Positions 52,962-62,355 of a stretch of DNA of 64,000 nt are shown in pieces (the stretch's first letter is position 1; every line of letters starts with the position of its first letter). Under the pieces are notes generated by a model that was not told where the DNA came from, did not search any database, and saw only the letters and a list, made by a program, of their open reading frames with translations. Source of the DNA: Pseudochelatococcus sp047501465 (GTDB lineage Bacteria > Pseudomonadota > Alphaproteobacteria > Rhizobiales > Beijerinckiaceae). The DNA is taken from positions 558,001 to 622,000 of the forward strand of contig NZ_JAZDRL010000002.1 of NCBI RefSeq assembly GCF_047501465.1, given 5' to 3'. The position numbers and the translations under genes were made by a program.

Positions 52962-53693
52962 ATGGGTACTGATATTACTGGGTCCAGCAGGGGGCTGGGC
53001 AAAAGTCTTGCAGCGGAATTTCTTGGTACGTTTTGGCTTGTGCTCGGTGGTGCGGGCAGTGCGGTGTTAGCGGCTGGCGTGCCGGATGTTGGCATCGGCT
53101 ATGCAGGTGTGGCGTTGGCCTTTGGTCTGACGGTGCTAACGGCTGCTTATGCGATGGGGCATGTTTCCGGTGCGCATTTCAATCCGGCAGTTACGCTTGG
53201 GCTTTATATGGGCGGGCGTTTTCCGGCTAGAGATATTATTCCCTACATAGTGATGCAGGTGGTTGGCGCTATCGCTGCCGGGTTTGTGCTGTATTTGATT
53301 GCCTCAGGCAAAGCAGGATTTTCCGCATCGGAAAGCGGTTTTGCGTCAAATGGCTATGGCGAGCACTCTCCGGGTGGATACTCGATGATGTCGGCGATAC
53401 TGGTTGAGTTTGTGCTCACCGCATTCTTCCTGATCATCATTCTGGGCGCAACGCATGGAAACGCCCCAGTCGGTTTTGCGCCGCTGGCCATTGGTCTGGC
53501 GCTGACACTGATTCACCTTATCAGTATTCCGGTGACGAACACATCAGTTAACCCTGCTCGCAGTACGGGTGTGGCGCTGTTTCAGGGAGGCTGGGCGATT
53601 GCGCAGTTATGGTTGTTCTGGGTTGTGCCACTACTGGGTGGTGCAGTAGGCGGCCTGCTCTATCGCAGCCTGTTTGCAAGAAATGAGGCGTAA
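52962..53693 (+). CDS. aqpZ: Aquaporin Z
   Basis: A 243-residue water channel of the MIP family. Both NPA motifs are present: HFNPAVTLG (about residue 72) and SVNPARSTG (about residue 192), with six membrane helices, starting at AAEFLGTFWLVLGGAGSAVL. The residues around the second motif (TSVNPARS, with arginine) and His in GHVSGAHFNPA fit a water channel rather than a glycerol facilitator. ATG 52962 has AGGAG before it. It stands alone, and a hairpin terminator follows before the convergent epimerase. Confidence 0.93.
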   Translation: MGTDITGSSRGLGKSLAAEFLGTFWLVLGGAGSAVLAAGVPDVGIGYAGVALAFGLTVLTAAYAMGHVSGAHFNPAVTLGLYMGGRFPARDIIPYIVMQVVGAIAAGFVLYLIASGKAGFSASESGFASNGYGEHSPGGYSMMSAILVEFVLTAFFLIIILGATHGNAPVGFAPLAIGLALTLIHLISIPVTNTSVNPARSTGVALFQGGWAIAQLWLFWVVPLLGGAVGGLLYRSLFARNEA

Positions 53694-53757
53694 GCGCTAT
53701 TGCATCTCACCAAAAAGCAGATACCGCTTTAGGGTGAATTTGATGTACGCACAGTTA

Positions 53758-53802
53758 GATAGTGCAAAATAGCGATTCAGATTTATTGCATTTTGCTCTA
53801 TC
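53758..53802. terminator. Hairpin between convergent genes
   Basis: GATAGTGCAAAAT (53758-53770) pairs with ATTTTGCTCTATC (53790-53802) with one mismatch. It lies between the aquaporin and epimerase stops and may end both transcripts. Confidence 0.55.
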
Positions 53803-53804
53803 GC

Positions 53805-54770
53805 CTACCACGGCGGCATGAGGGTGCTGCCGTGGTAGCGTAGACTATTCTCGCGGTCCTTGGCCAGCAGCAAGGGGCCGTCGAGATCGATGAAATCGGC
53901 ACCTTGTGCAAGGATGATGGCAGGTATTGTGCCTAAAGATGTGCCGACCATGCACCCCACCATGATACCAAGCCCGCGTGCTTTGGCCGCTTGCAGTAGC
54001 GCTAGTGCGTTGGTGAGGCCACCTGTCTTATCGAGCTTGATGTTGATGGCAGTGTACCATGCAGGCAGCGCTGCAAGTGAGGCTGCATCGTGAATGCTTT
54101 CATCCGCGCAGATAGCAATTGAGGTTTTGAGTGTGGCGAGCGCAGCATCCTCGCCCGCCGGCAAAGGCTGTTCGATGAGCGCGATACCTGCCCGTTCGCA
54201 AGCGGCGATGTTTTCCGCGAGGGTTTCTGCGCGCCATGCTTCGTTTGCATCAACGATCAAGCGCGCATTGGGCGCCCCATCGCGCACTGCTGCAAGGCGT
54301 TCAGGATCACCATTGCCGCCGAGCTTTACCTTGAGCAGTGGTCGATCCGCGGCTCGCTTTGCGGCTTCATGCATCACCTCTGGCGTGCCAAGGCTGATAG
54401 TGTAGGCGGTGGTCATCGGTTCGGGTTTTGGCATGCCTGCCAGCGTATAAAGAGGTTGGCCCGTGCGGTGCACTTCGAGATCCCACAGCGCGCAATCAAT
54501 GGCATTACGTGCTGCGCCTGCATCGAGGTTATGGATCAACGCTTCGCGCGTCATGCCATCCGCGATGGCGGCCTCCATCGAACGAATTTGCGCAACGACA
54601 CTCTCAACGCTCTCGCCATAGCGCGTATAAGGCACGCATTCGCCGCGCCCGATTGCATCACCATTTGTGATGGTAGCCACAACAACCACGGCTTCCGTAC
54701 GGCTGCCGCGCGAAATGGTGAAACTGCCAGCGATCGGCCAGTGTTCGACGGCAACATCAAGGCGCTGCAT
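53805..54770 (-). CDS. L-Ala-D/L-Glu epimerase (dipeptide epimerase)
   Basis: A 321-residue enolase-superfamily enzyme of the dipeptide epimerase group (YcjG/YkfB). It has the cap-domain start, a barrel with LLKVKLGGNGD (about residue 147, catalytic lysine), the metal ligands in RLIVDANEAW, LIEQPLP and ICADESIHD, and INIKLDKTGGLTNAL with the second lysine. Such enzymes epimerise L-Ala-D-Glu from murein peptides for recycling. The muramidase gene nearby suggests an envelope-recycling theme, but the two are not in an operon. ATG 54770 is used. Confidence 0.9.
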   Translation of the reverse strand: MQRLDVAVEHWPIAGSFTISRGSRTEAVVVVATITNGDAIGRGECVPYTRYGESVESVVAQIRSMEAAIADGMTREALIHNLDAGAARNAIDCALWDLEVHRTGQPLYTLAGMPKPEPMTTAYTISLGTPEVMHEAAKRAADRPLLKVKLGGNGDPERLAAVRDGAPNARLIVDANEAWRAETLAENIAACERAGIALIEQPLPAGEDAALATLKTSIAICADESIHDAASLAALPAWYTAINIKLDKTGGLTNALALLQAAKARGLGIMVGCMVGTSLGTIPAIILAQGADFIDLDGPLLLAKDRENSLRYHGSTLMPPW

Positions 54771-54901
54771 GGTCTTTGTCTGCTTTCAAGATGGGGAACA
54801 TAAGCGGTGAGCTGCGCCTGAGGCGAATCTCACCAACGTGTATGCGGTATCGTGCGCTTAAATCGGTTTACGAAAGCTCACCATGCGCTTGGTTCCAATG
54901 T

Positions 54902-55858
54902 TTATCCTGCCTGCACGCGTATGGGGTCTGGCAGGGGGATGAACTCGTTCCGGTCGTCTGCGGGCAGGTCAAACATTCCCTGGCCCCATTGCTGTGCTTT
55001 CCAGGCTGCTTTCGCAATGGAAATGCGCTCATGTGAGGAGGCAACGAAATTCCACCATACATAGCGTGGTCCATTGAGTGTGGCACCGCCGAGGATCATC
55101 AGACGCGCCCCGCGATCGCCCGCCGCAACCGTAATCGCATCTCCGGGGCGGAAAACCATCATGCGTCCGGCCTCGAACTCCTGTCCTGCCACCAGCACGC
55201 TGCCTTCGGAGACATAGATGCCGCGGTCCTCATGGTTGTCAGGCATGGGAAAGCGTGCGCGTGCTTGCAGCACGACATCGGCATAAAAGGTTTCAGAGAA
55301 AAGTGTTGCCGGTGCCTGTTCGCCGTAAGCATTGCCGAGGATGAGTTTGAGCGATACGCCCTCACTCTCGATCACCGGCAGGCTGTGTGCGCCATGATGT
55401 TCGAAGGTGGGAGCCATGTCTTCTGCATCTTCCGGAAGTGCCATCCACGTCTGAATGCCGAACAGACTATGCGGGCCCATGCGTCCGGCAGCGCTTGTGC
55501 GTTCGGAATGGGTTACGCCGCGCCCGGCGATCATCCAGTTCAGCTCACCCGGCACGATGACCTGATCGCTGCCGATGCTGTCCCGATGATGGAAATCACC
55601 GCGATAGAGATACGTGACAGTGCCAAGGCCGATATGTGGATGGGGACGCACATCAATGCCAGCTCCTGTCAGAAACTCCGCTGGTCCGGCCTGATCGAAG
55701 AAGATGAATGGGCCGACCATCTGGCGTTTGGGCGCGGGAAGAGCGCGGCGCACCTCAAACCCGCCCAGATCGCGCGAGCGTGGAATGATCAGTGTTTCAA
55801 TAGAATCGACACCCACTTCATCGGGGCAGCCTGGTGTTAGGGCCGGGTTCCAGCTCAT
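54902..55858 (-). CDS. Pirin family protein
   Basis: A 318-residue bicupin protein of the pirin family. The N-terminal cupin has the metal ligands in RPHPHIGLGTVTYLYRG (His pair) and HHRDSIGSDQVIVPGELNWMIAGRGVTHSE, near residues 92-133; the C-terminal cupin is also complete (EGSVLVAGQEFEAGRMMVFRPGD). Bacterial pirins include quercetin dioxygenase-like enzymes, but the role of most is unknown. ATG 55858 has GGAGG upstream. A 228-bp MITE-like element lies just upstream of its promoter region. Confidence 0.92.
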   Translation of the reverse strand: MSWNPALTPGCPDEVGVDSIETLIIPRSRDLGGFEVRRALPAPKRQMVGPFIFFDQAGPAEFLTGAGIDVRPHPHIGLGTVTYLYRGDFHHRDSIGSDQVIVPGELNWMIAGRGVTHSERTSAAGRMGPHSLFGIQTWMALPEDAEDMAPTFEHHGAHSLPVIESEGVSLKLILGNAYGEQAPATLFSETFYADVVLQARARFPMPDNHEDRGIYVSEGSVLVAGQEFEAGRMMVFRPGDAITVAAGDRGARLMILGGATLNGPRYVWWNFVASSHERISIAKAAWKAQQWGQGMFDLPADDRNEFIPLPDPIRVQAG

Positions 55859-55922
55859 GATGCCTTACCTCCATTTTGGAGTGTTTTGTCAGTACAGAAG
55901 CTGTGCGACTAGCTCCAGTTTA

Positions 55923-56150
55923 GGCTCAGGACCTATTAATTCTCTTGCAATGATGTGGTCCATCCATAGACAAGTCTATGATAAGCAAGGAATTTAGTGA
56001 GGCGGATGAACCACATCCTTCGGATAGCGCACTGACTAGCGATCTGCCGCGTCAAGTGACTCGACCGCAGAATAACCCAGTTCCTCGTGACTTTCCTTGC
56101 ATATCCTGGTCATTGCGCTGCCACTCCAAGAAAATTAACAATCCTGAACC
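55923..56150. mobile_element. 228-bp MITE-like element, copy 2
   Basis: Homologous to 20358-20585 and of the same length. Ends are imperfect inverted repeats: GGCTCAGGACCTATTAATT at the left, and GGTTCAGGATTGTTAATT when the right end is read in complement. It carries no gene. It lies between the divergent side of pirin and the end of the MscS gene. Divergence between copies suggests old insertions. Confidence 0.75.
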
Positions 56151-56168
56151 TGGATTTTTCCATAATTG

Positions 56169-58466
56169 CTATGCGGAGGTATCCTCTGCCAGCTCTGCCG
56201 CGCGGGCGGCCTCTGCTGCTTTATGCACCTGCATTGCAGCCGCACCTGGTTCTGTACCGCTGGCCACCTGCATACTTGGCAGGGCAAACTTGATGCCGGC
56301 AGCGTCAAATTCCTGCTTGATCCGCTTGAGTGCCGTGCGGCGGAGTACGAATTGCTCCCCCGGGCGCGTCTTGATCTTGCACCGAATCTCAACACCATAT
56401 TGGCCGAATTCCTGCACGCCCTGCATTTTTAAAGGCTCAAGAATATGGGGGGCAAACTCCGGATTGGCCGCAAGCTCAGTGCCGATATTTTTAATGATCT
56501 TACGTGCTTGTTCCAGATCGGTGTTATAGGCAACGCCGATCTGGAATTTATCGTATACCCAGTCGCGGCTCATATTCTGCACCGCTCCGAGCTGCCCGAA
56601 TGGCACCGTATATATGGGGCCACGCTGGTGGCGCAGCTTGACTGAACGCAGCGAGAATGACTCCACCACACCTTTATAATGGCCGCTCTGGATATATTCG
56701 CCAACACGAAACGCATCATCCAGCAGATAAAACACGCCGCTGATAATATCCTTCACGATTGTCTGTGAGCCGAAGCCGACTGCAACGCCCACAACGCCTG
56801 CTCCTGCGATAAGCGGGGCGATTTCCACGCCAAGACCAGAAAGGGCGGTAAGCCCCGCGATCAGGACGATGATGACCAGCAGGATATTGCGGAAAATCGG
56901 CAGCAAAGTGCGCAGCCGTGCCTTTCGCACGCTGTCATCCCCATGGACGGCGTGACCAATCGTTTCAGGGGCATGCCCATGCGCATCATGCCCTCCCGCG
57001 CCAGCCGCATGGGCCAAGCGTATATCGATTGTGGTGCGTGCAATCTGCCAGATGAAATCCGCCAGTAGCAACACAATGGCCGCGTTCAAAGCGCCGCGCG
57101 CCAAGCGCGTTATTGCCGTGTCGCGGTTGGTGAATTCGACGAGGTCTATCTGCCAGATATGGGCTAGCCATAGTACAGCTGCAGCTAGAATGAGCACTCG
57201 TATACCGCGCTCCAGGCCAACTTCAAGCAATCCCCGTTGCGAGGTACGGATACCATCATCAGGGCGAATAATGTCACGAACAAAGTTGCCATTTGCCATC
57301 AGCAGAGTGGGGATCAGCAGCGCGAAAACGCCCAGCCAGAAAAGGCCATTGAGGCCCGCAGCCCATAACAGCCAAAGGATGACACCGTATAGGCTTAGCA
57401 GAATATTCTGGGTTAAATGCCGGCGCTGCAGGGATGCATCAGGGGCAAGAGGACGCCGCCATATGATTTCAAAAGCCAGCGCTAGCTGCACAAGGCCAAG
57501 AAGGTATGCAATGGCTTGTTCCGAATGATGCGGAATCTGTGCCGATGCCAGATTGCCGACTGTGGCCCAGCTCAAGAAAAAACAACCGAAAAACAGCACT
57601 ATCCGCCGATACCAGAATAGCCCGCTTTCCTGATAATGGGGCGGCCGATCAACGGCTCTTGCGCGGACAAGAACAGCGTATGAAATATCATGCACCAGCT
57701 GGATGGCGAGCAGTGCAAGCAGATAGCTAAGCGTGGCATGCTTGATCAACGGAGGCCACTCAACGGCGATCAAAGGGATCAATGCACCAATGGCGAAAGC
57801 GAGTGAAGGCGCAACAGCAAGCGCCACACGCAAGCCAAAAGATTGCAAGCGCTGCCCTGGTGTATTGTGAAGCAGCTGCTCATGCTCTGCACGCTGTTTG
57901 GCATAGCGTAGGAGTGCAAAGCGGCAGAGAAGCCCAAGTCCTACGCTTAGAAAAACCCTGAGCATGGTGCCGTTGGTGTCGCTGCTTTCCGCATCTTGCC
58001 AGAAACGGTCGCGTGCATGGGCTATCTCGCCGGGTAAGTTAGGCACTTGATCAATGACTGAATGAATGTGGGTGCGCACATGGGCCAGTCGCGCAGTCAG
58101 GCTTGCAGCAAGACCATCCGGGGTAGCAGGCAGTGCCGAAACTGGTGCGGGCGCAGGCGTTGCAGCTGGTTCAGATGCCTGCGTTGCTTGCAGCCATTGT
58201 TGCACTTGTGGGTCAGCCAGCAGGCGCAATAATTCCGTAACGGTGGGGGGCTGGGCAGTCGTGCTGCGCGCGCTATCGGTTGCTTCAAGCGTGTTTTGTG
58301 AGGTTACGCCCGTTTGCGCTAGTGCTGGCCCGGCGAGCAACAACAATGCCAGCATCAGCATTGCCGCACAATTACCGAAGGAGGCAATGCCACCGTTGAT
58401 GGCGTGCTTTATCCGTGTGCGGCGCATAGGATAGGTGGTAGCGGCGACAACAGCGCATGATGGCAT
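56169..58466 (-). CDS. Large MscS-family mechanosensitive channel
   Basis: A 765-residue channel protein. A signal peptide (LMLALLLLAGPALAQ) is followed by a soluble periplasmic region rich in Ala, Pro and Gln to about residue 150 and about ten membrane helices. The MscS core is at the end: LIAGAGVVGVAVGFGSQTIVKDIISGVFYLLDDAFRVGEYI (pore helix and beta domain), then GPIYTVPFGQLGAVQNMSRDWV and a C-terminal alpha-beta domain. It belongs to the large periplasmic-domain MscS types (MscM/YbdG-like or MscK-like size class). ATG 58466 is taken; 58427 is an alternative. Confidence 0.88.
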   Translation of the reverse strand: MPSCAVVAATTYPMRRTRIKHAINGGIASFGNCAAMLMLALLLLAGPALAQTGVTSQNTLEATDSARSTTAQPPTVTELLRLLADPQVQQWLQATQASEPAATPAPAPVSALPATPDGLAASLTARLAHVRTHIHSVIDQVPNLPGEIAHARDRFWQDAESSDTNGTMLRVFLSVGLGLLCRFALLRYAKQRAEHEQLLHNTPGQRLQSFGLRVALAVAPSLAFAIGALIPLIAVEWPPLIKHATLSYLLALLAIQLVHDISYAVLVRARAVDRPPHYQESGLFWYRRIVLFFGCFFLSWATVGNLASAQIPHHSEQAIAYLLGLVQLALAFEIIWRRPLAPDASLQRRHLTQNILLSLYGVILWLLWAAGLNGLFWLGVFALLIPTLLMANGNFVRDIIRPDDGIRTSQRGLLEVGLERGIRVLILAAAVLWLAHIWQIDLVEFTNRDTAITRLARGALNAAIVLLLADFIWQIARTTIDIRLAHAAGAGGHDAHGHAPETIGHAVHGDDSVRKARLRTLLPIFRNILLVIIVLIAGLTALSGLGVEIAPLIAGAGVVGVAVGFGSQTIVKDIISGVFYLLDDAFRVGEYIQSGHYKGVVESFSLRSVKLRHQRGPIYTVPFGQLGAVQNMSRDWVYDKFQIGVAYNTDLEQARKIIKNIGTELAANPEFAPHILEPLKMQGVQEFGQYGVEIRCKIKTRPGEQFVLRRTALKRIKQEFDAAGIKFALPSMQVASGTEPGAAAMQVHKAAEAARAAELAEDTSA

Positions 58467-58648
58467 TTGGAAAACTCTACTTGTGGCATAACAAATTCTA
58501 GCAAAATGCCTTGCTGCACTATGCGCCAAGCGTTGAGAGGCGTCCAGCCGCACAAGAGTGTTCGCTATAGGATAGAAGCTATTGACCACGCATGACTTTT
58601 AACGTGGTTGATGTCTGATGAACGGGGCATCAGCCCGTGCTGCGTTCT

Positions 58649-59551
58649 TCAGGCTGCAGCGCGTTGAAACTCAACTGAATCCAGCAACGTTCTGCGTGCC
58701 GTGCGCAGATGTTCGCGGCAGGCGGCGATGGCCTTTTGCGGGTCACGACTTTTCAGTCCGGCGATATAATCGAGATGCTCAAAAACTGCGACACGATTGC
58801 GCTCCCGCTCCTCGCGCTTGTTCCAATGATAGTGATAGTGAAAAATAATCGACATTACGCCCTGAATGTTGCTGAAAAAGCGATTGGGCGAGATGGTGTT
58901 GATCAACAAATGAAAGCGGTGGTCTAGTTCGGAAAAATCGTTGAATCGGAGATCGATGATTTTCAGCAATTCATGATGTAGCACTTCAAGCCTGTCCAGT
59001 TCAGCCCAGGCAGGATGATCATCAGGCAGTGCGATGAAACGCTCGACGGAACGGAACTCCATCATCTCCCGGATGTCGAATAGTTCAACGGCGAAATCCT
59101 CGGTTAATCCACGCGCTCGCCAGCGGCCATTGCGTTGGCGCTCCAGAAGGCCATAATGGCTGAAGTGGTTGAGACAATCACGGATCGCAGAGGTGGAAAC
59201 GCCAAACTGGCGGGCAAGGTCAAGCCCATTGATCAATTGACCGGGGCGGCAGTCGCCCTGTAGAATCCACTCCATGAATTTCTGCTCAACCGCGAGTGCA
59301 ACAGGTTGAGCCTCCACGTTCGAATAAAGATCCTGCTCTATGGGCTTTCTCAGCAGCACTTTATCGCGCCCTTCTATGCCCACGATGCCTAATTCTGATA
59401 GTCGCAACAATACCGCCCGCACAGTAGTGCGGCTTACGCCAAGCCCTCGCGCCATCGCCGTTTCTGATGCTAATCTCTCCATAGGCACCAACGCTGTAAG
59501 CTGCTCGATAGCGCGGTTGAAGGTGCGTTTGTAGAGTGCGTTCGTTTTCAT
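58649..59551 (-). CDS. GntR-family regulator with two helix-turn-helix segments and FCD domain
   Basis: A 300-residue regulator. Two winged-helix segments occur in tandem: the first (ETAMARGLGVSRTTVRAVLLRLSELGIV, about residues 29-56) and a second (LDLARQFGVSTSAIRDCLNHFSHYGLLE, about residues 109-136). An FCD ligand-binding domain follows from about residue 145 with FDIREMMEFRSVERFIAL, HHELLKIIDLRFNDFSELDHRFHLLI and a metal-ligand-type HYHYHWNKREERERNR. Most FadR/UxuR members have one helix-turn-helix, so the doubling is unusual. It is divergent from the tagaturonate reductase-like gene and probably controls that operon. Confidence 0.82.
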   Translation of the reverse strand: MKTNALYKRTFNRAIEQLTALVPMERLASETAMARGLGVSRTTVRAVLLRLSELGIVGIEGRDKVLLRKPIEQDLYSNVEAQPVALAVEQKFMEWILQGDCRPGQLINGLDLARQFGVSTSAIRDCLNHFSHYGLLERQRNGRWRARGLTEDFAVELFDIREMMEFRSVERFIALPDDHPAWAELDRLEVLHHELLKIIDLRFNDFSELDHRFHLLINTISPNRFFSNIQGVMSIIFHYHYHWNKREERERNRVAVFEHLDYIAGLKSRDPQKAIAACREHLRTARRTLLDSVEFQRAAA

Positions 59552-59671
59552 CAGGGACTTTCGTGACGGTTTTTTATCAGTTGGTTTTTATATACAAAAA
59601 ACAGATTGACGCTCATAGAATATGTACTTTATCCATAAAGAACAATAAGAATGTTTATAAGGGAGGCGACA

Positions 59672-59800
59672 ATGCAAATGGCCAAGTGGCTTGGCATGCC
59701 TGCTTATCTGGTAGCGACGCCTTGTGCATTCGGTAGCCGGTTACCGCGCCTTGCGGTGGCACGGGCGTGCTTGTGTGCGCTGAAACAGGTGCGTTCATGA
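59672..59800 (+). CDS. Small coupled reading frame of 42 codons
   Basis: ATG 59672 is preceded by GGGAGG and the frame ends at TGA 59798-59800, which overlaps the ATG of the next gene (ATGA). The peptide begins MQMAKWLGMPAYLV and is basic with several cysteines. It could be a leader whose translation controls the downstream enzyme, or a remnant of a deleted gene. I recognise no family. Confidence 0.4.
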   Translation: MQMAKWLGMPAYLVATPCAFGSRLPRLAVARACLCALKQVRS

Positions 59801-60948
59801 CCGGGCTGGTTTTGCAGTTTGGTACCAGCCGCTTCCTGCAGGCGCACGCAGACTTGTTTCTGCATGAAGCTGCTGAAGCCGGGCAGGATGTACCTCCCAT
59901 CGCTATTATTCAAACGTCGGGCGCCGCAGAACGTGCGGGCCGTGTCGATGCTTTCAATGCACCGGAGGGTTTTCCGGTCATTATTCGCGGGCTTGAAAAC
60001 AATGTGCCGGTTGAGCGCACCATTCAGGTCAAGAGCGTAAAGCAGGGCTTGTCGGTTTTGCGGGATTGGGTGCAGATCGTTGCATTGTTCTCCACGCAGG
60101 CCACCTACATCGTTTCCAACACGGGCGATGCCGGTTATGAGCTGCACGCTGATGAAGCAGACGGATCGTGGGATGATCAGCTGTTGGGTGCCAATGTGCC
60201 AGCGCCATCCTTTCCCGGTAAACTCGCACAGCTGCTTTATGCACGCTACCTGTCCAACGGTGGGGTGCTGACGATTTTGCCATGCGAGTTGATCAGCAAT
60301 AACGGTGCAATCCTGCGCGAGAAGGTTTCCTACATGGCGCATCGTGGTGGTGCGGATGAGGGCTTTTTTGTGTGGCTGGATGCGAATGTCATCTTCGCTA
60401 ACACGCTGGTCGATCGCATCGTTTCCGAGCCGCTGGAGCCTGCAGGCGCTGTGGCTGAGCCTTATGCTCTATGGGCTATTGCCCGCCAGCCGGGGCTGTC
60501 AGTGCCATGTACCCATCCGGCAATTGTCCTGGCGGATGATCTTGAACCCTTTGAACGGCTGAAGCTGCATATTCTCAATCTGGGTCATACCGTGCTTGCC
60601 GATATCTGGCTGACACAGAAGCGCCCCCAGGATGAGACTGTCCGCGCCATTCTTGCTGATCCACCTATCCGTGCGCAGCTTGAGGCGATTTATCGCGATG
60701 AGGTGCTACCCGGCTTTGCAGCGCACGGCATGGAGGCTGAGGCGCGTGCTTACATCGAGGTTACGTTATCGCGCTTTTTGAATCCGTTTCTCAATCACCG
60801 GATTGCAGACATCGCGACCAATCATGCGACGAAGATTGAGCGGCGCATCGGTGCTTTCCTGACATGGGCCGGCACGCCTGCGCCAGTGCTGACAGCGATT
60901 GCAAAGGGGGGCACACGCCCCAGCCGTTTGGCTAATATCTTTATATGA
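59797..60948 (+). CDS. Tagaturonate reductase / mannitol dehydrogenase-like protein
   Basis: A 383-residue polyol dehydrogenase of the mannitol dehydrogenase/UxaB family. The N-terminal NAD-binding region begins LQFGTSRFLQAHADLF, a signature of tagaturonate reductases, and contains SNTGDAGYEL and LPCELISNNGAILREKV; the C-terminal domain has KLHILNLGHTVLADIWL (about residue 255) and IEVTLSRFLNPFLNHR. It is shorter than E. coli UxaB (about 480). It would reduce a keto-sugar acid with NADH. The start at ATG 59797 overlaps the upstream small frame. The first gene of a rightward operon with a transporter. Confidence 0.82.
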   Translation: MTGLVLQFGTSRFLQAHADLFLHEAAEAGQDVPPIAIIQTSGAAERAGRVDAFNAPEGFPVIIRGLENNVPVERTIQVKSVKQGLSVLRDWVQIVALFSTQATYIVSNTGDAGYELHADEADGSWDDQLLGANVPAPSFPGKLAQLLYARYLSNGGVLTILPCELISNNGAILREKVSYMAHRGGADEGFFVWLDANVIFANTLVDRIVSEPLEPAGAVAEPYALWAIARQPGLSVPCTHPAIVLADDLEPFERLKLHILNLGHTVLADIWLTQKRPQDETVRAILADPPIRAQLEAIYRDEVLPGFAAHGMEAEARAYIEVTLSRFLNPFLNHRIADIATNHATKIERRIGAFLTWAGTPAPVLTAIAKGGTRPSRLANIFI

Positions 60949-61006
60949 AACCGTTACTTACAGATGCCCATTGCCGGGTCGCGTTTGAACGATCTGAGGA
61001 GAGCGC

Positions 61007-61690
61007 ATGAGCTACAATTTTGATTTTGCTGCGCTTCTGCCGTATTGGCCTTTATTTCTTGAAGGTGTGTGGCTGACGCTGGTGCTATCTGCCTGGTCGA
61101 CGGTGTTCGGCTTTATACTAGGCACGCTGTGCGCGATTGGTCGTGCGGATGGTCCGCAATGGCTGAAATTCTTGATTGGGGCGTATGTCGAGATCATTCG
61201 CAATACGCCGCTGCTGGTGCAGATATTTATCTTCTTCTTCGGCTTCGCAACGTTCGGCATCAAGGTCTCTGCCAATACGGCGGCAGTGATTGCGCTGGTG
61301 GTCAACGTGGGCGCCTATACCAGCGAGATCGTGAGGGCGGGACTGGAATCAGTGCACAAGTCGCAGGTTGAGGCGGCGGAATGCCTGGGAATGTCGCGCA
61401 CCCAGATCTATTGGCACGTGATTATCCGCCCGGCAATTGAGCGTGTTTATCCCGCACTCACCAGCCAGTACGTGCTATTGATGCTGGCATCTTCGATCAC
61501 TTCGCAGATTTCGGCTGAGGAGCTGACAGCGGTCGCAAACCGTATTCAGTCGGATACATTCCGCTCGTTCGAGACGTATATCATTACGGGCCTGCTTTAT
61601 ATCGTGCTGTCGTTTGTTGTGCGGATTGCTTTCTGGTTGTTCGGCATGCTCGTGTTTGCGCGTCGACGTGCCCTTGGCACTGCGGCGTAA
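61007..61690 (+). CDS. Amino-acid-type ABC transporter permease
   Basis: A 227-residue permease of the HisMQ/GlnP class, with about five helices and the family EAA loop (QVEAAECLGMSRTQIYWHVIIRPA, about residues 120-143). It starts at ATG 61007 behind GAGGAGAGC. Together with the next permease it forms the membrane channel of an importer; the ATPase and binding protein genes follow. The family is named for polar amino acids, but its neighbours here are sugar-acid enzymes, so the substrate is uncertain. Confidence 0.9.
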   Translation: MSYNFDFAALLPYWPLFLEGVWLTLVLSAWSTVFGFILGTLCAIGRADGPQWLKFLIGAYVEIIRNTPLLVQIFIFFFGFATFGIKVSANTAAVIALVVNVGAYTSEIVRAGLESVHKSQVEAAECLGMSRTQIYWHVIIRPAIERVYPALTSQYVLLMLASSITSQISAEELTAVANRIQSDTFRSFETYIITGLLYIVLSFVVRIAFWLFGMLVFARRRALGTAA

Positions 61691-61704
61691 GAGGGGGGAA
61701 GAAC

Positions 61705-62355
61705 ATGAGCTTCAACCTCAATCATCTCGAATTCATCGCCTTCGCCTCTCTATGGACCATTGGTCTGTCGGCGATTGCCTTTGTGGGCGGCAGTATTGTT
61801 GGCTTTGGCGTGGCATTGGCGCGTATCTCACAGCATCAATGGGTGCGGTATGTCGCTGCCACTTACATTCAGCTTGTGCAGGGCACGCCGTTGCTGATCC
61901 TGCTGTTCCTAATCTATTTTGGCGTGGCGATTTTTGGCTTCAACCAGGTGCCTGCGATCTTGGCAGCGGGGCTTGGCCTGACCATCTATTCATCGGGCTT
62001 TCTGGCCGAGATCTGGCGCGGGTGCCTTGAGTCAGTGCCTCGCACACAGTGGGAAGCAGCCGAATGCCTTGCGCTGACGGATTGGCAGCGTATGCAGAAG
62101 GTGATCCTGCCGCAGGCGATGCGTATTGCGACGGCACCCACGGTTGGCTTCCTCGTCCAGATCATCAAAAACACTTCGCTGGCGTCGGTGGTTGGGTTTG
62201 TTGAGCTCGCGCAGGCGGGCAAGATCATCAATAACTCCATCTTTGAACCCTTCACCATCTTTGTCGTGGTGGCCTGCTTCTACTTCGCTATCTGCTATCC
62301 GCTTTCCTTGTGGAGCCGTAGCCTTGAAAGGAAACTCAATGTCGGCCGTCGTTAG
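61705..62355 (+). CDS. Amino-acid-type ABC transporter permease
   Basis: A 216-residue permease, second subunit of the HisMQ-type channel. The EAA loop QWEAAECLALTDWQRMQKVILPQAM lies near residues 113-137, and helices such as FIAFASLWTIGLSAIAFVGGSIVGF and ILILLFLIYFGVAIFGF are visible. ATG 61705 has GAGGGGGGAAG upstream. The ATPase gene overlaps its end by 17 bases. It pairs with the preceding permease. Confidence 0.9.
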   Translation: MSFNLNHLEFIAFASLWTIGLSAIAFVGGSIVGFGVALARISQHQWVRYVAATYIQLVQGTPLLILLFLIYFGVAIFGFNQVPAILAAGLGLTIYSSGFLAEIWRGCLESVPRTQWEAAECLALTDWQRMQKVILPQAMRIATAPTVGFLVQIIKNTSLASVVGFVELAQAGKIINNSIFEPFTIFVVVACFYFAICYPLSLWSRSLERKLNVGRR

